This document shows positions 10,150 to 18,124 of a stretch of DNA of 33,868 nt, one piece after another. The notes under the pieces were generated by a model. That model worked only from the letters and a program-made list of their open reading frames with translations, made no database searches and was not told the origin of the DNA. This DNA comes from Gp7-AA10 sp035636095. Lineage in GTDB: Bacteria > Acidobacteriota > Thermoanaerobaculia > Gp7-AA8. Position 1 is the first letter of the stretch, and every line of letters begins with the position of its first letter. Where the stretch lies: positions 1-33,868 of the forward strand of contig DASPZU010000115.1 of NCBI GenBank assembly GCA_035636095.1, in the 5' to 3' direction. The translations under genes were made by a program, and so were the position numbers.

Positions 10150-10590
10150 TCACTGCGTCTTTTTTGCTTCCACGATGGCCGGCTTGAAGCTCGACACGGC
10201 GCCCAGGACTTCGTTCTTCTCCTTCTCCGGCACCTTGAATTTTTCGAGCGTCGCCACCAGATGTCCAACTGCAGCGTTCCAATCCGCTTCCGTGATGCCC
10301 ATCCCCTGATGGGCGGTTTTCATGTCGCGGCCGATGTAGACGCACGGTCCGCCCGTCGCCGCGCAGAGCTGATCGACGACCAGTTGCCGGATGCGGCCGA
10401 GGGAATCCTTGCTGTGTCCGGCGAAGAAGCGGGACAGCGATTTGTCGGTGGCCATCCGACCGATGAAATCATCGGCGACGGCGGCAAGCGCATCGTAACC
10501 CCCCAGCCGTTTGTACAGCGAAGGTTGCTGGGCAAAAACCGACGACGTGGTGGTGATGAGCAGACAGAGTGCCAGTAGAGACTTCTTCAT
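10150..10590 (-). CDS. Exported group 1 truncated hemoglobin
   Basis: AAGGAGG lies 8 nt before the ATG. Residues 1-20 form a Sec signal peptide (MKKSLLALCLLITTTSSVFA, cut before QQPS). The mature part is a 2-on-2 globin: SLYKRLGGYDALAAVADDFIGRM, RFFAGHS, QLVVDQLCAATGGPCVYIGRDMKTAHQGMGITEADW and a C-terminal helix. The His in DMKTAHQGM is the expected proximal heme ligand and the Tyr in SLYKRLGG is a usual early position of the family. Group 1 members bind O2 or NO; an exported form points to a periplasmic role in NO or oxygen handling, which is inference. It is divergent from the aminotransferase gene. Confidence 0.88.
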   Translation of the reverse strand: MKKSLLALCLLITTTSSVFAQQPSLYKRLGGYDALAAVADDFIGRMATDKSLSRFFAGHSKDSLGRIRQLVVDQLCAATGGPCVYIGRDMKTAHQGMGITEADWNAAVGHLVATLEKFKVPEKEKNEVLGAVSSFKPAIVEAKKTQ

Positions 10591-10675
10591 CTTCCATCCT
10601 CCTTGCCGACACTACGATCGAGGACGCAATTCGGATTGGGCGTATATTCGGCCGGTGCTTGACGGAGGAACGATC

Positions 10676-11776
10676 ATGAACGCACTCTCTCGCCGCGACC
10701 TCGGACGTCTCCTGGGCATCGGCGCCGTTGCCGCCACCCTCCCTCCCCTCTTCGCGCAAAATCCGGCGCCCCGCCGCTCGCGCCGAGGCGGCATTCGGCT
10801 GAGCGCGAATGAAAATCCGTACGGCCCGTCGGCCAGCGCCGCCAGCGCCATGCGCGACGCGATGCGACTCGTGAATCGCTATCCCGATGACGCACAGGAC
10901 GAGCTGGTCGCGACCATCGCGAAGCTGCACGACGTCTCCGCCGATCACGTCATCCTGGGCGACGGGTCGAGCGAGATTCTGAAGCTGACTGCCGCCGCGT
11001 TCTCCGGTCCGACGCGCAAGGTCGTCATGGCCGATCCGACCTTCGAAGCGATCGGAGCGTACGCGGGCGCTGCGGGAGCCGACGTCGCAAAGGTGCCGCT
11101 GACATCTGCTTACGCGCACGATCTGGAAAAGATGGCGGCCGTACCAGGCGCAGGCGTGATCTACGTCTGCAATCCGAACAATCCAACCGCCAGCATCACC
11201 AACAAACAGAACGTCCGTGCGTTTCTGCAGTCGCTGCCGCAGGACACGATCGCGCTGGTCGACGAGGCGTACTTCCATTACGCCGACAGTCCCGACTACG
11301 AGAGCGTGATCCCGCTGGTGCAGATGCGACCCAATCTCGTCGTGGCGCGAACGTTCTCGAAAATCTTCGGAATGGCGGGCATCCGCTGCGGCTACGGCAT
11401 CGCACAACCCGCCCTGATCCAGCGCATGAATCAACAGAAGGCCTGGGACTCGATGAACGTGGTCGCGATCGCGGGGGCGCAAGCGAGCCTGCTCGACACG
11501 GCACACGTGGTCGAAGGCCGCAAACGCAACGGTCAGACCCGCGATGAAGTGGTGACCGAAGTCAAGAAAATGGGCTACGACGTCGTGCCGTCGCAGGCGA
11601 ATTTCATCATGATCAACATCAAGCGAAACGTCCGGCCCGTCATCGATTCGATGCGCGCGCAGGGCGTGCACGTCGGAAGAGTCTTTCCCGCGCTGGGGGA
11701 TCATCTCCGCGTCACGATCGGCACGCCGGACGAGATGCGCTCGTTCGTGGCCGCGTTTCGCACCGTCGCTGCGTGA
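10676..11776 (+). CDS. Tat-exported HisC-like class I/II PLP aminotransferase
   Basis: GGAGG is 7 nt before ATG 10676; the upstream open frame is a shadow of the globin gene. The N-terminus MNALSRRDLGRLLGIGAVAATLPPLFAQ is a twin-arginine signal (SRRDLG, then a hydrophobic stretch). The rest (366 aa in total) is a fold-type I aminotransferase like histidinol-phosphate aminotransferase: RLSANENPYGPS, ILGDGSSEILKL, VIYVCNPNNPTAS, ALVDEAYFHYAD, and ARTFSKIFGMAGIRCGYG with the PLP lysine at K229. The true substrate is unknown, and export makes a role in cytoplasmic histidine biosynthesis unlikely. The stop overlaps the GTG of the next gene (GTGA). Confidence 0.86.
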   Translation: MNALSRRDLGRLLGIGAVAATLPPLFAQNPAPRRSRRGGIRLSANENPYGPSASAASAMRDAMRLVNRYPDDAQDELVATIAKLHDVSADHVILGDGSSEILKLTAAAFSGPTRKVVMADPTFEAIGAYAGAAGADVAKVPLTSAYAHDLEKMAAVPGAGVIYVCNPNNPTASITNKQNVRAFLQSLPQDTIALVDEAYFHYADSPDYESVIPLVQMRPNLVVARTFSKIFGMAGIRCGYGIAQPALIQRMNQQKAWDSMNVVAIAGAQASLLDTAHVVEGRKRNGQTRDEVVTEVKKMGYDVVPSQANFIMINIKRNVRPVIDSMRAQGVHVGRVFPALGDHLRVTIGTPDEMRSFVAAFRTVAA

Positions 11777-12558
11777 GACACATCGCCGCCATCCTCATTG
11801 CACTCTTGGCGGTCGACTGGCCGGGTCGCGATTTCATTTCACGATTTCCGAATCACGCCCAGAACGAATCGGCGACGCGCCTGATGGCGACCGCCTCGCG
11901 CCTGGCCGACGGACGTCACAACGACGCCGATACGCTCCGCACTTTGCGCGCGCAAATCATCAGCAGTCCACCGCCGGTATGGGGGCAGCAGATCGACGAG
12001 ATCCTCGAGCCGCCCGTGCCGCCGCTCTCGCTGCACATGCGTCTGTTCCGAATGTTCGGCGCCGACGCGATGGCGCAGCACAATAACGCTGCGGCGTGGG
12101 CGGACGTGCACGCGATCTGGATTCTTTCGCGAGCGCTTTGGGATCGTCCTGAAGCGTGGTCGATCGCGACAGCCGCGTTTGGAAATCGCACCATCGCCAG
12201 GGCCGCGGCCAGGCTCGAGGGGCCGCAGCCTGCATGGCTCGCGGAGGCGGCGGCCTTCGAGGTCCGCGCGCCGCTGGTCCGATCGATCGAGTACGAGGCG
12301 TGGCTCACGCGGGAGCGCGCCGATCGTTATCCGGCCGGCGAGTCGGATGGATCGTTGCTCGACGACACCGTCCGTGAGGCCGCCGCGCCATTGATGAGGC
12401 CGATCCGTCTCGTCAAAGCCGATCTCGAGGTTCAGCGTCTGCAGGCGCTGGCCTCGAATCCGTGCGCCAACGTGTCGTCCGCGCCGGAGTGGAGCGCATT
12501 CGCACGCCGCGTCATGGCATCGCGCCTAAAGAACGATGGTGTAGCCCAGTGTCGTTAA
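11773..12558 (+). CDS. Unrecognised secreted or membrane-anchored protein (261 aa)
   Basis: The GTG start overlaps the aminotransferase stop by 4 nt, so the two are translationally coupled. A short hydrophobic N-terminus (RHIAAILIALLAVDWPG) looks like a signal peptide or anchor. The rest is Ala/Arg-rich and probably helical, without a motif I can name. The last 22 codons lie in a 71-bp direct repeat that recurs at 13066-13136, and its stop lies in a copy of the def 3'-end sequence on the opposite strand. In the ancestral arrangement this gene therefore probably converged on, and slightly overlapped, def. Confidence 0.65.
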   Translation: MRHIAAILIALLAVDWPGRDFISRFPNHAQNESATRLMATASRLADGRHNDADTLRTLRAQIISSPPPVWGQQIDEILEPPVPPLSLHMRLFRMFGADAMAQHNNAAAWADVHAIWILSRALWDRPEAWSIATAAFGNRTIARAAARLEGPQPAWLAEAAAFEVRAPLVRSIEYEAWLTRERADRYPAGESDGSLLDDTVREAAAPLMRPIRLVKADLEVQRLQALASNPCANVSSAPEWSAFARRVMASRLKNDGVAQCR

Positions 12559-12564
12559 GTCGGG
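12494..12564. repeat. 71-bp direct repeat, copy 1 (upstream-gene tail plus def 3' end)
   Basis: It is identical by eye to 13066-13136. Its right part (12532-12564, starting AACGATGGTG) is the antisense of the last codons of peptide deformylase (…PDLTTLGYTIVL) and also occurs at 25907-25939. The two copies bracket arfB. Confidence 0.9.
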
Positions 12565-12565
12565 A

Positions 12566-12979
12566 ATGAGAGACCTCGACCTCGGCCAAGTCATTGTTTC
12601 CGCGTCGCTGCTGCGGATGACCACGTCGCGTAGCGGCGGCCCGGGAGGACAGAACATCAACAAGGTCGAGACTCGTGTGACGATCGAGGTCGATGTCGAT
12701 TCTCTTCCGTTGCCCGACGAGCGGAAGCGCCTGATCCGCGAACGGCTCTCCGGCCGCATTAATCGCTGCGGCGTCTTGCACGTGACGTCGCAGGCGGAGC
12801 GAAGTCAGTCGGCGAATCGCGACCGTGCCCTGACACGCCTGGAGGAACTCCTTCGCGAGGCAGTCACTCCGCGGAAACGCCGCAAGCCAACTCGAACGCC
12901 GAGATCGCAGAAGCAAAGGCGGCTGGAGCAGAAACGGCAGCGAGCAAAGACGAAGCGATTGCGGTCACGAATCGAATGA
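12566..12979 (+). CDS. arfB: ArfB/YaeJ-type peptidyl-tRNA hydrolase (ribosome rescue)
   Basis: The 137-aa product has the release-factor catalytic loop SGGPGGQNINKVETRV, with GGQ at 27-29, and a basic C-terminal tail (RKRRKPTRTPRSQKQRRLEQKRQR) that in the family enters the empty mRNA channel. It lacks the codon-recognition domains of RF1 and RF2, and its length matches ArfB (about 140). It releases nascent chains from ribosomes stalled without a stop codon. The start codon is 2 nt after repeat copy 1, there is no good Shine-Dalgarno sequence, and def-derived repeats lie on both sides. The gene therefore seems to have arrived as a bracketed unit. Confidence 0.88.
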   Translation: MRDLDLGQVIVSASLLRMTTSRSGGPGGQNINKVETRVTIEVDVDSLPLPDERKRLIRERLSGRINRCGVLHVTSQAERSQSANRDRALTRLEELLREAVTPRKRRKPTRTPRSQKQRRLEQKRQRAKTKRLRSRIE

Positions 12980-12996
12980 TGCGACATCGCATCAAA

Positions 12997-13033
12997 AGAA
13001 CGAGCGTGTAGCCGAGTGTCGTCAGGTCGGGCA
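12997..13033. repeat. Diverged copy 2 of the def 3'-end sequence
   Basis: It matches the AACGATGGTGTAGCC / GTCGTTAAGTCGGGCA segment with about 5 mismatches in 37. On the minus strand it still reads LPDLTTLGYTLVL, the end of a deformylase. The differences suggest an older event or a donor from a related genome. It lies 18 bp after the arfB stop. Confidence 0.75.
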
Positions 13034-13065
13034 GGCGTCGCGGCCGTTGCGGCGCCACCTCTCGC

Positions 13066-13167
13066 GCGCATTCGCACGCCGCGTCATGGCATCGCGCCTA
13101 AAGAACGATGGTGTAGCCCAGTGTCGTTAAGTCGGGCATGCGATCGAGGTAGACGCGCCCGTCGGTG
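13066..13167. repeat. Direct repeat copy 3: left boundary of the CRISPR-Cas island
   Basis: Positions 13066-13136 repeat 12494-12564 exactly. Positions 13104-13167 match 25907-25970 (the def 3' end) over 64 bp with one mismatch (13158 C versus 25961 G). The match stops abruptly at GTCGGTG, after which the def sequence is not recognisable. It therefore joins the old flank of the 11773 gene to a def tail and marks one edge of the 12.8-kb insert. Confidence 0.9.
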
Positions 13168-13192
13168 GACACGTGATGGGGGTTGTCGCGAA

Positions 13193-13276
13193 ATTGCAGT
13201 CCACTCCCCGACCTCGCCCAACCTCGAGGGATCGTGCCCTCCCTCTGACGCTTCGATCGACGCACGTCGCGCGCCA
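13193..13276 (-). CRISPR. Decayed trailer-end CRISPR repeats
   Basis: Two fossil repeats are legible. At 13193, ATTGCAGTCCAC matches 9 of 12 bases of the head GTTTCAATCCAC. At 13250, GCTTCGATCGACGCACGTCG is followed by CGCGCCAC. They are spaced 57 and 60 bp from each other and from the next repeat at 13310, the same period as a shortened repeat plus spacer. Position and spacing make them the oldest array units. Confidence 0.5.
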
Positions 13277-13309
13277 CATCGCCAACATTCTCGCGAACGT
13301 CGGCATCAC

Positions 13310-16300
13310 GTTTGAATCCACGCGCGACATGATGAAGTCAGGGTCTGTCGTGCCGAGCGTCACGGTTTCAATCCACGCGCGACGCGCGACTCCGTGCGAA
13401 CACCGAGACCGAAGGCGCGTTGACGGTGTTTCAATCCACGCGCGTCGCGCGACGCGCGACTACGACGTTCACGCGCTCAAGGTGGCCGTCCGAACTGTTT
13501 CAATCCACGCGCGTCGCGCGACGCGCGACCTGCCGAAATCGAGGAATCAGCACGAGCTATTTATGTTTCAATCCACGCGCGTCGCGCGACGCAATCGCTG
13601 GCGAGTGATCTTGAGCTCGATGTGGAGTTTCAATCCACGCGCGTCGCGCGACGCGCGACCGAGCGGCGTCGGTTTTTCCGGTCCTTTGTACTTGTTTCAA
13701 TCCACGCGCGTCGCGCAACGCGCGACAAGATCAAGGCAAAGGGCTGCAGCGCGCCGGTCTACGTTTCAATCCACGCGCGTCGCGCGACGCGCGACAAGAA
13801 GTTGACGCGGCAATGTTGTGGCTGCACGAGTTTCAATTCACGCGCGACGCGCGACTGATGGCTAACGAGCGGCATCCGATGAGTAGCGAGGTTTCAATCC
13901 ACGCGCGTCGCGCGACGCGCGACACTCCGTTGTCGGGGATGTGGTTTGGGATTATGGTTTCAATCCACGCGCGTCGCGCGACGCGCGACATTTGCAGCCG
14001 CGAGGAATTCGAGCTGCGCTACGTGTTTCAATCCACGCGCGACGCGCGACACGCGATACAGACGTGACGATCTACCATTAGGCCAGTTTCAATCCACGCG
14101 CGTCGCGCGACGCGCGACTTGCTTATAGCTATAAATATACGAGTCCTTATGCCAGTTTCAATCCACGCGCGTCGCGCGACGCGCGACCTCTACAGCTCCC
14201 TTTTTAGAGCGTAAGTTGTACTGTTTCAATCCACGCGCGACGCGCGACCGGTCGCCGTGGTGCCAATGAGATCGTTGATAATTGTTTCAATCCACGCGCG
14301 TCGCGCGACGCGCGACCCTCTCTTTCTTCTCACCGTGATTCCCATCGCCAGTTTCAATCCACGCGCGTCGCGCGACGCGCGACCTCCCACCATGGCGAAT
14401 GTTCCTGCATCTCGATGTTTCAATCCACGCGCATCGCGCGACGCGCGACAGGAGTTTGAGCTGCGCTATGTGAAGCTCATAGATCGTTTCAATCCACGCG
14501 CGTCGCGCGACGCGCGACTCGAATGTCCCGGCCGCGCCGCCCGTGATCGCGAGGTTTCAATCCACGCGCGTCGCGCGACGCGCGACGGAAGTGGTCGTAG
14601 AGAAGCAATCATGGTTCGATGTGTTTCAATCCACGCGCGTCGCGCGACGCGCGACGGGATATGATTTCGCCCGTTCGCAAATCCCGATAAGTTTCAATCC
14701 ACGCGCGTCGCGCGACCGAGCTTTCTGACCGACAGCCCAGCCGCCTCGCGGTTTCAATCCACGCGCGTCGCGCGACGCGCGACTTTTGCTTGGTCCGGCG
14801 GATGTTGATCTGTATGGATGTTTCAATCCACGCGCGACGCGCGACTCTGAGTTTCGCCATCAGTTTTTTCCTTTCACAATGTTTCAATCCACGCGCGTCG
14901 CGCGACTCGAACGCTGAAGATTGTCTCCGAGGACCGCATCAACGTTTCAATCCACGCGCGTCGCGCGACGCGCGACATCGTCAGATCGGCGCGTTCGCCG
15001 GCATATCGACGTTTCAATCCACGCGCGTCGCGCGACGCGCGACTATTTGAAGTAGGGACTTTCGATGGGAACGCGAGGTTTCAATCCACGCGCGACGCGC
15101 GACAGATCGCTACGTTGAAGGTCTCGGCACAGACGAAAGTTTCAATCCACGCGCGTCGCGCGACGCGCGACGCCGAACTGCCGTTTACGTTTCGGAATGG
15201 CACGTGGTTTCAATCCACGCGCGTCGCGCGACGCGCGACTAACCCGCTTAAACAGGAGCGAAGCGATGATATTGTTTCAATCCACGCGCGTCGCGCGACG
15301 CGCGACCCGAGCGTGCCAACTACGCTTCCCGTCGTGTAGGGTTTCAATCCACGCGCGTCGCGCGACGCGCGACGATCAGGAGCGGAGGACTTGCGGTGTT
15401 GTCGTAGTTTCAATCCACGCGCGACGCGCGACTTCACGCCGGAGATGCGGCCGGACGGCGGGCTGGCCGCGTTTCAATCCACGCGCGTCGCGCGACGCGC
15501 GACCTTGACTCCGCAACTGATACAGCTCGCAATGTTTCAATCCACGCGCGTCGCGCGACGCGCGACCTCTTTTGCTGGTAGTAGTAGAAGGTGTGTGGTT
15601 TCAATCCACGCGCGTCGCGCGACGCGCGACTTCTCTCGACCGAGGCCCCCTATACCACCGGTTTCAATCCACGCGCGTCGCGCGACGCGCGACTCACGCC
15701 AACAGAAAGCACCCATGGCTGCCTGATGTTTCAATCCACGCGCGTCGCGCGACGCGCGACATCGTCTTGCGGGACTTGTCGGGGTCGCGGAGTTTCAATC
15801 CACGCGCGTCGCGCGACGCGCGACCTGCTGGTTCTGCATCGTGCCGCCGATGGAAGGTTTCAATCCACGCGCGTCGCGCGACGCGCGACTTGACTCCGGC
15901 AACCGCTTCAGCTCTGGTGGTACTGTTTCAATCCACGCGCGTCGCGCGACGCGCGACGCGATCACTGTAACGGCATCTCCATTCTCTTTCACGTTTCAAT
16001 CCACGCGCGTCGCGCGACGCGCGACACCTCAAGCGGCTGCGCGAGGAAGCGGCCGGAAAAGTTTCAATCCACGCGCGTCGCGCGACGCGCGACCCGTATG
16101 TCGTGGCAGACCTTCCAAGAATTTGTTGTTTCAATCCACGCGCGTCGCGCGACGCGCGACATGCCGGGCAGTCCTTATTAGCACACTTGTACTGTTTCAA
16201 TCCACGCGCGTCGCGCGACGCGCGACTCATCCTGAAGGGCGCGTCGATCGCGCTCGATATGTTTCAATCCACGCGCGTCGCGCGACGCGCGACCTGCTAC

Positions 16301-17641
16301 TTTGCGCGCAAAGTCCAGTTCAGTAATGTTTCAATCCACGCGCGTCGCGCGACGCGCGACCGCGAGAGTCCTGATACCTTGGCCGCTGTACGTTTGTTTC
16401 AATCCACGCGCGTCGCGCGACGCGCGACGTCGGAGATCAGTTCCTCGGGCGTGACAACCACCAGAGAGTTTCAATCCACGCGCGTCGCGCGACGCGCGAC
16501 ACCAGGTAACAGGTAACGTTTACCGGCGCTTTATGGTTTCAATCCACGCGCGTCGCGCGACGCGCGACTCCGAGAGCGCCGGTGATCGGCTTCCGCAAAT
16601 TGTTTCAATCCACGCGCGTCGCGCGACTGCTGCGTGAGCGCGTAGTGGCCGCTTGCCTTCACGTTTCAATCCACGCGCGTCGCGCGACGCGCGACAGGTC
16701 TCCGGGGTCGCCCCGTATCGCTTCACAACCTGTTTCAATCCACGCGCGTCGCGCGACGCGCGACTTCCGCTGAGTCCCGCGAATCCCTTCATCATTCCGT
16801 TTCAATCCACGCGCGTCGCGCGACGCGCGACACCATTTCGTCCGTATATTCACCGCATACGGTGCCGTTTCAATCCACGCGCGTCGCGCGACGCGCGACA
16901 TCGAGATCGAGCCCGAGTACCTCCAGCACGCGAAGTTTCAATCCACGCGCGTCGCGCGACGCGCGACTCGAATGTGTTTGTCTGAGCCTTCGACCATGCA
17001 CAAGTTTCAATCCACGCGCGTCGCGCGACGCGCGACAAGATGCGTACGGCGACCGGCGCAACGTCGAGGCGTTTCAATCCACGCGCGTCGCGCGACGCGC
17101 GACCGGTGATGTCTATATTGGCGTCGTCACCGGGGAGTTTCAATCCACGCGCGTCGCGCGACGCGCGACAGCAAAAACCGCGAAGTCTGGATCTACACAC
17201 AAAAGGGTTTCAATCCACGCGCGTCGCGCGACGCGCGACGTGGCCATGAAGTACGGCGACGGCTATCTCGTGTTTCAATCCACGCGCGTCGCGCGACGCG
17301 CGACACCTTCAACGTAGCGATCTCTTCGGCATGTAGCTGTTTCAATCCACGCGCGTCGCGCGACGCGCGACACCGTCGCAAGCGGCTCTGTTGCCTTGCC
17401 ATTGTCGTTTCAATCCACGCGCGTCGCGCGACGCGCGACGGTCAATATCCTCGGGCGCAATCTGCTGGCCTTCATCGTTTCAATCCACGCGCGTCGCGCG
17501 ACGCGCGACGTGTTGGTGTGTCGGATCTCGCGCACATCCAGCAGTTTCAATCCACGCGCGTCGCGCGACGCGCGACAAGATCCAGGTCACCTGAGAGGGA
17601 GACGATATGTTTCAATCCACGCGCGTCGCGCGACGCGCGAC
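13310..17641 (-). CRISPR. Type I-C CRISPR array, 65 repeats plus one degenerate terminal repeat
   Basis: The repeat, read on the plus strand, is a 12-nt head GTTTCAATCCAC followed by three heptamers, GCGCGTC, GCGCGAC and GCGCGAC (33 nt). The head is the reverse complement of the I-C 3' handle (…GTGGATTGAAAC), so the crRNA is transcribed from the minus strand, continuing the cas operon direction; the newest spacers are near 17641. I count 65 repeats from 13365 to 17609 with 64 spacers of 30-39 nt (mostly 33-36), plus a one-heptamer repeat at 13310 with a 36-nt spacer. Fifty-four repeats have three heptamers. Seven read GCGCGAC x2 (13365, 13830, 14025, 14223, 14820, 15078, 15407) and four read GCGCGTC-GCGCGAC (13565, 14691, 14881, 16602). 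Point variants are at 13694, 13830 and 14417. The heptamer block contains a perfect 20-nt palindrome, giving the hairpin cut by Cas5c. Confidence 0.98.
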
Positions 17642-17818
17642 TGCTTCTGAGTAACTTATTGAGGACCGAGGGCTCTCTCAGTCGATTCCGCGAAGGCGGC
17701 TCGAATTTCTACTGATAACTGTGGTCGGTGCGCCTGCTTGTCTCTCATCCTATTTGACTCAGTCACATCCAGAATCGCGAACCTCCAGTGCCGGATCAAG
17801 GTTGCTTTCGGTACGCGC
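17642..17818 (-). promoter_or_regulatory. CRISPR leader
   Basis: This 177-bp non-coding stretch lies between the cas2 stop and the first repeat on the crRNA-proximal side, where the leader is expected. It is richer in A/T than the array, with AATTTCTACTGATAACTG near the array, and holds an 11-bp palindrome, TGACTCAGTCA, at about 17756-17766. It should contain the pre-crRNA promoter and the integration signals read by Cas1-Cas2. I cannot name a convincing -35/-10 pair. Confidence 0.7.
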
Positions 17819-18112
17819 TCATCCGAATAGAGCCTCCTGTGGATCCCTCGCCTTCTTGCTTCCATGATGTTCCACTTCCCCGCGCCACTTCGAGCCGAGA
17901 TAGTAGAAGCGGAGGCTGTCGTGCTCAGCGTCGTAAAGGTCGAGCAAGCGCAGTTTGAGCACGGTCCACTCCGCCGCATCGAGGTGGCACTCGAAAACCG
18001 AATATTGAACTCGCTGGCCGAAATTCTTGCACTGCTTGGCGATCTTGCGTAAGCGCCTACGACCGGCCGCCGAGGTGGTGGATACGTCGTAGCTGACGAC
18101 AACCATCATCAT
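17819..18112 (-). CDS. cas2: Cas2, adaptation endonuclease-fold subunit
   Basis: The 97-aa protein begins MMMVVVSYDVSTTSAAGRRR, the Cas2 beta-1 strand with the conserved Asp (VSYDVS) and following loop, and continues QRVQYSVFECHLDAAEW, the family's second strand. It dimerises between two Cas1 dimers to set spacer length and integrate spacers. AGGTGAG precedes the first of three consecutive ATGs at 18112, 12 nt after cas1. It is the last gene of the operon and adjoins the leader. Confidence 0.96.
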   Translation of the reverse strand: MMMVVVSYDVSTTSAAGRRRLRKIAKQCKNFGQRVQYSVFECHLDAAEWTVLKLRLLDLYDAEHDSLRFYYLGSKWRGEVEHHGSKKARDPQEALFG

Positions 18113-18124
18113 GCCGAGCTCACC

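Noticed and set aside
10511..10675. Upstream extension of the aminotransferase frame to 10511
   Set aside because: It overlaps the globin gene in antisense. GGAGG plus the Tat signal fix the start at 10676.
15504..15924. Possible relatedness of the spacers at 15504 and 15890 (both TTGACTCCG…CAAC…CAGCTC)
   Set aside because: The alignment needs a gap and several central mismatches and the reading frames disagree. Too weak beside the synonymous pair at 13990/14450.
13173..17715. Many plus- and minus-strand open frames across the array reading FQSTRVARRAT or SRDARGLK repeats
   Set aside because: They are translations of the CRISPR repeat, kept open because the 33-nt repeat is a multiple of three and poor in stop codons. 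They have no ribosome-binding sites and change frame with each spacer.
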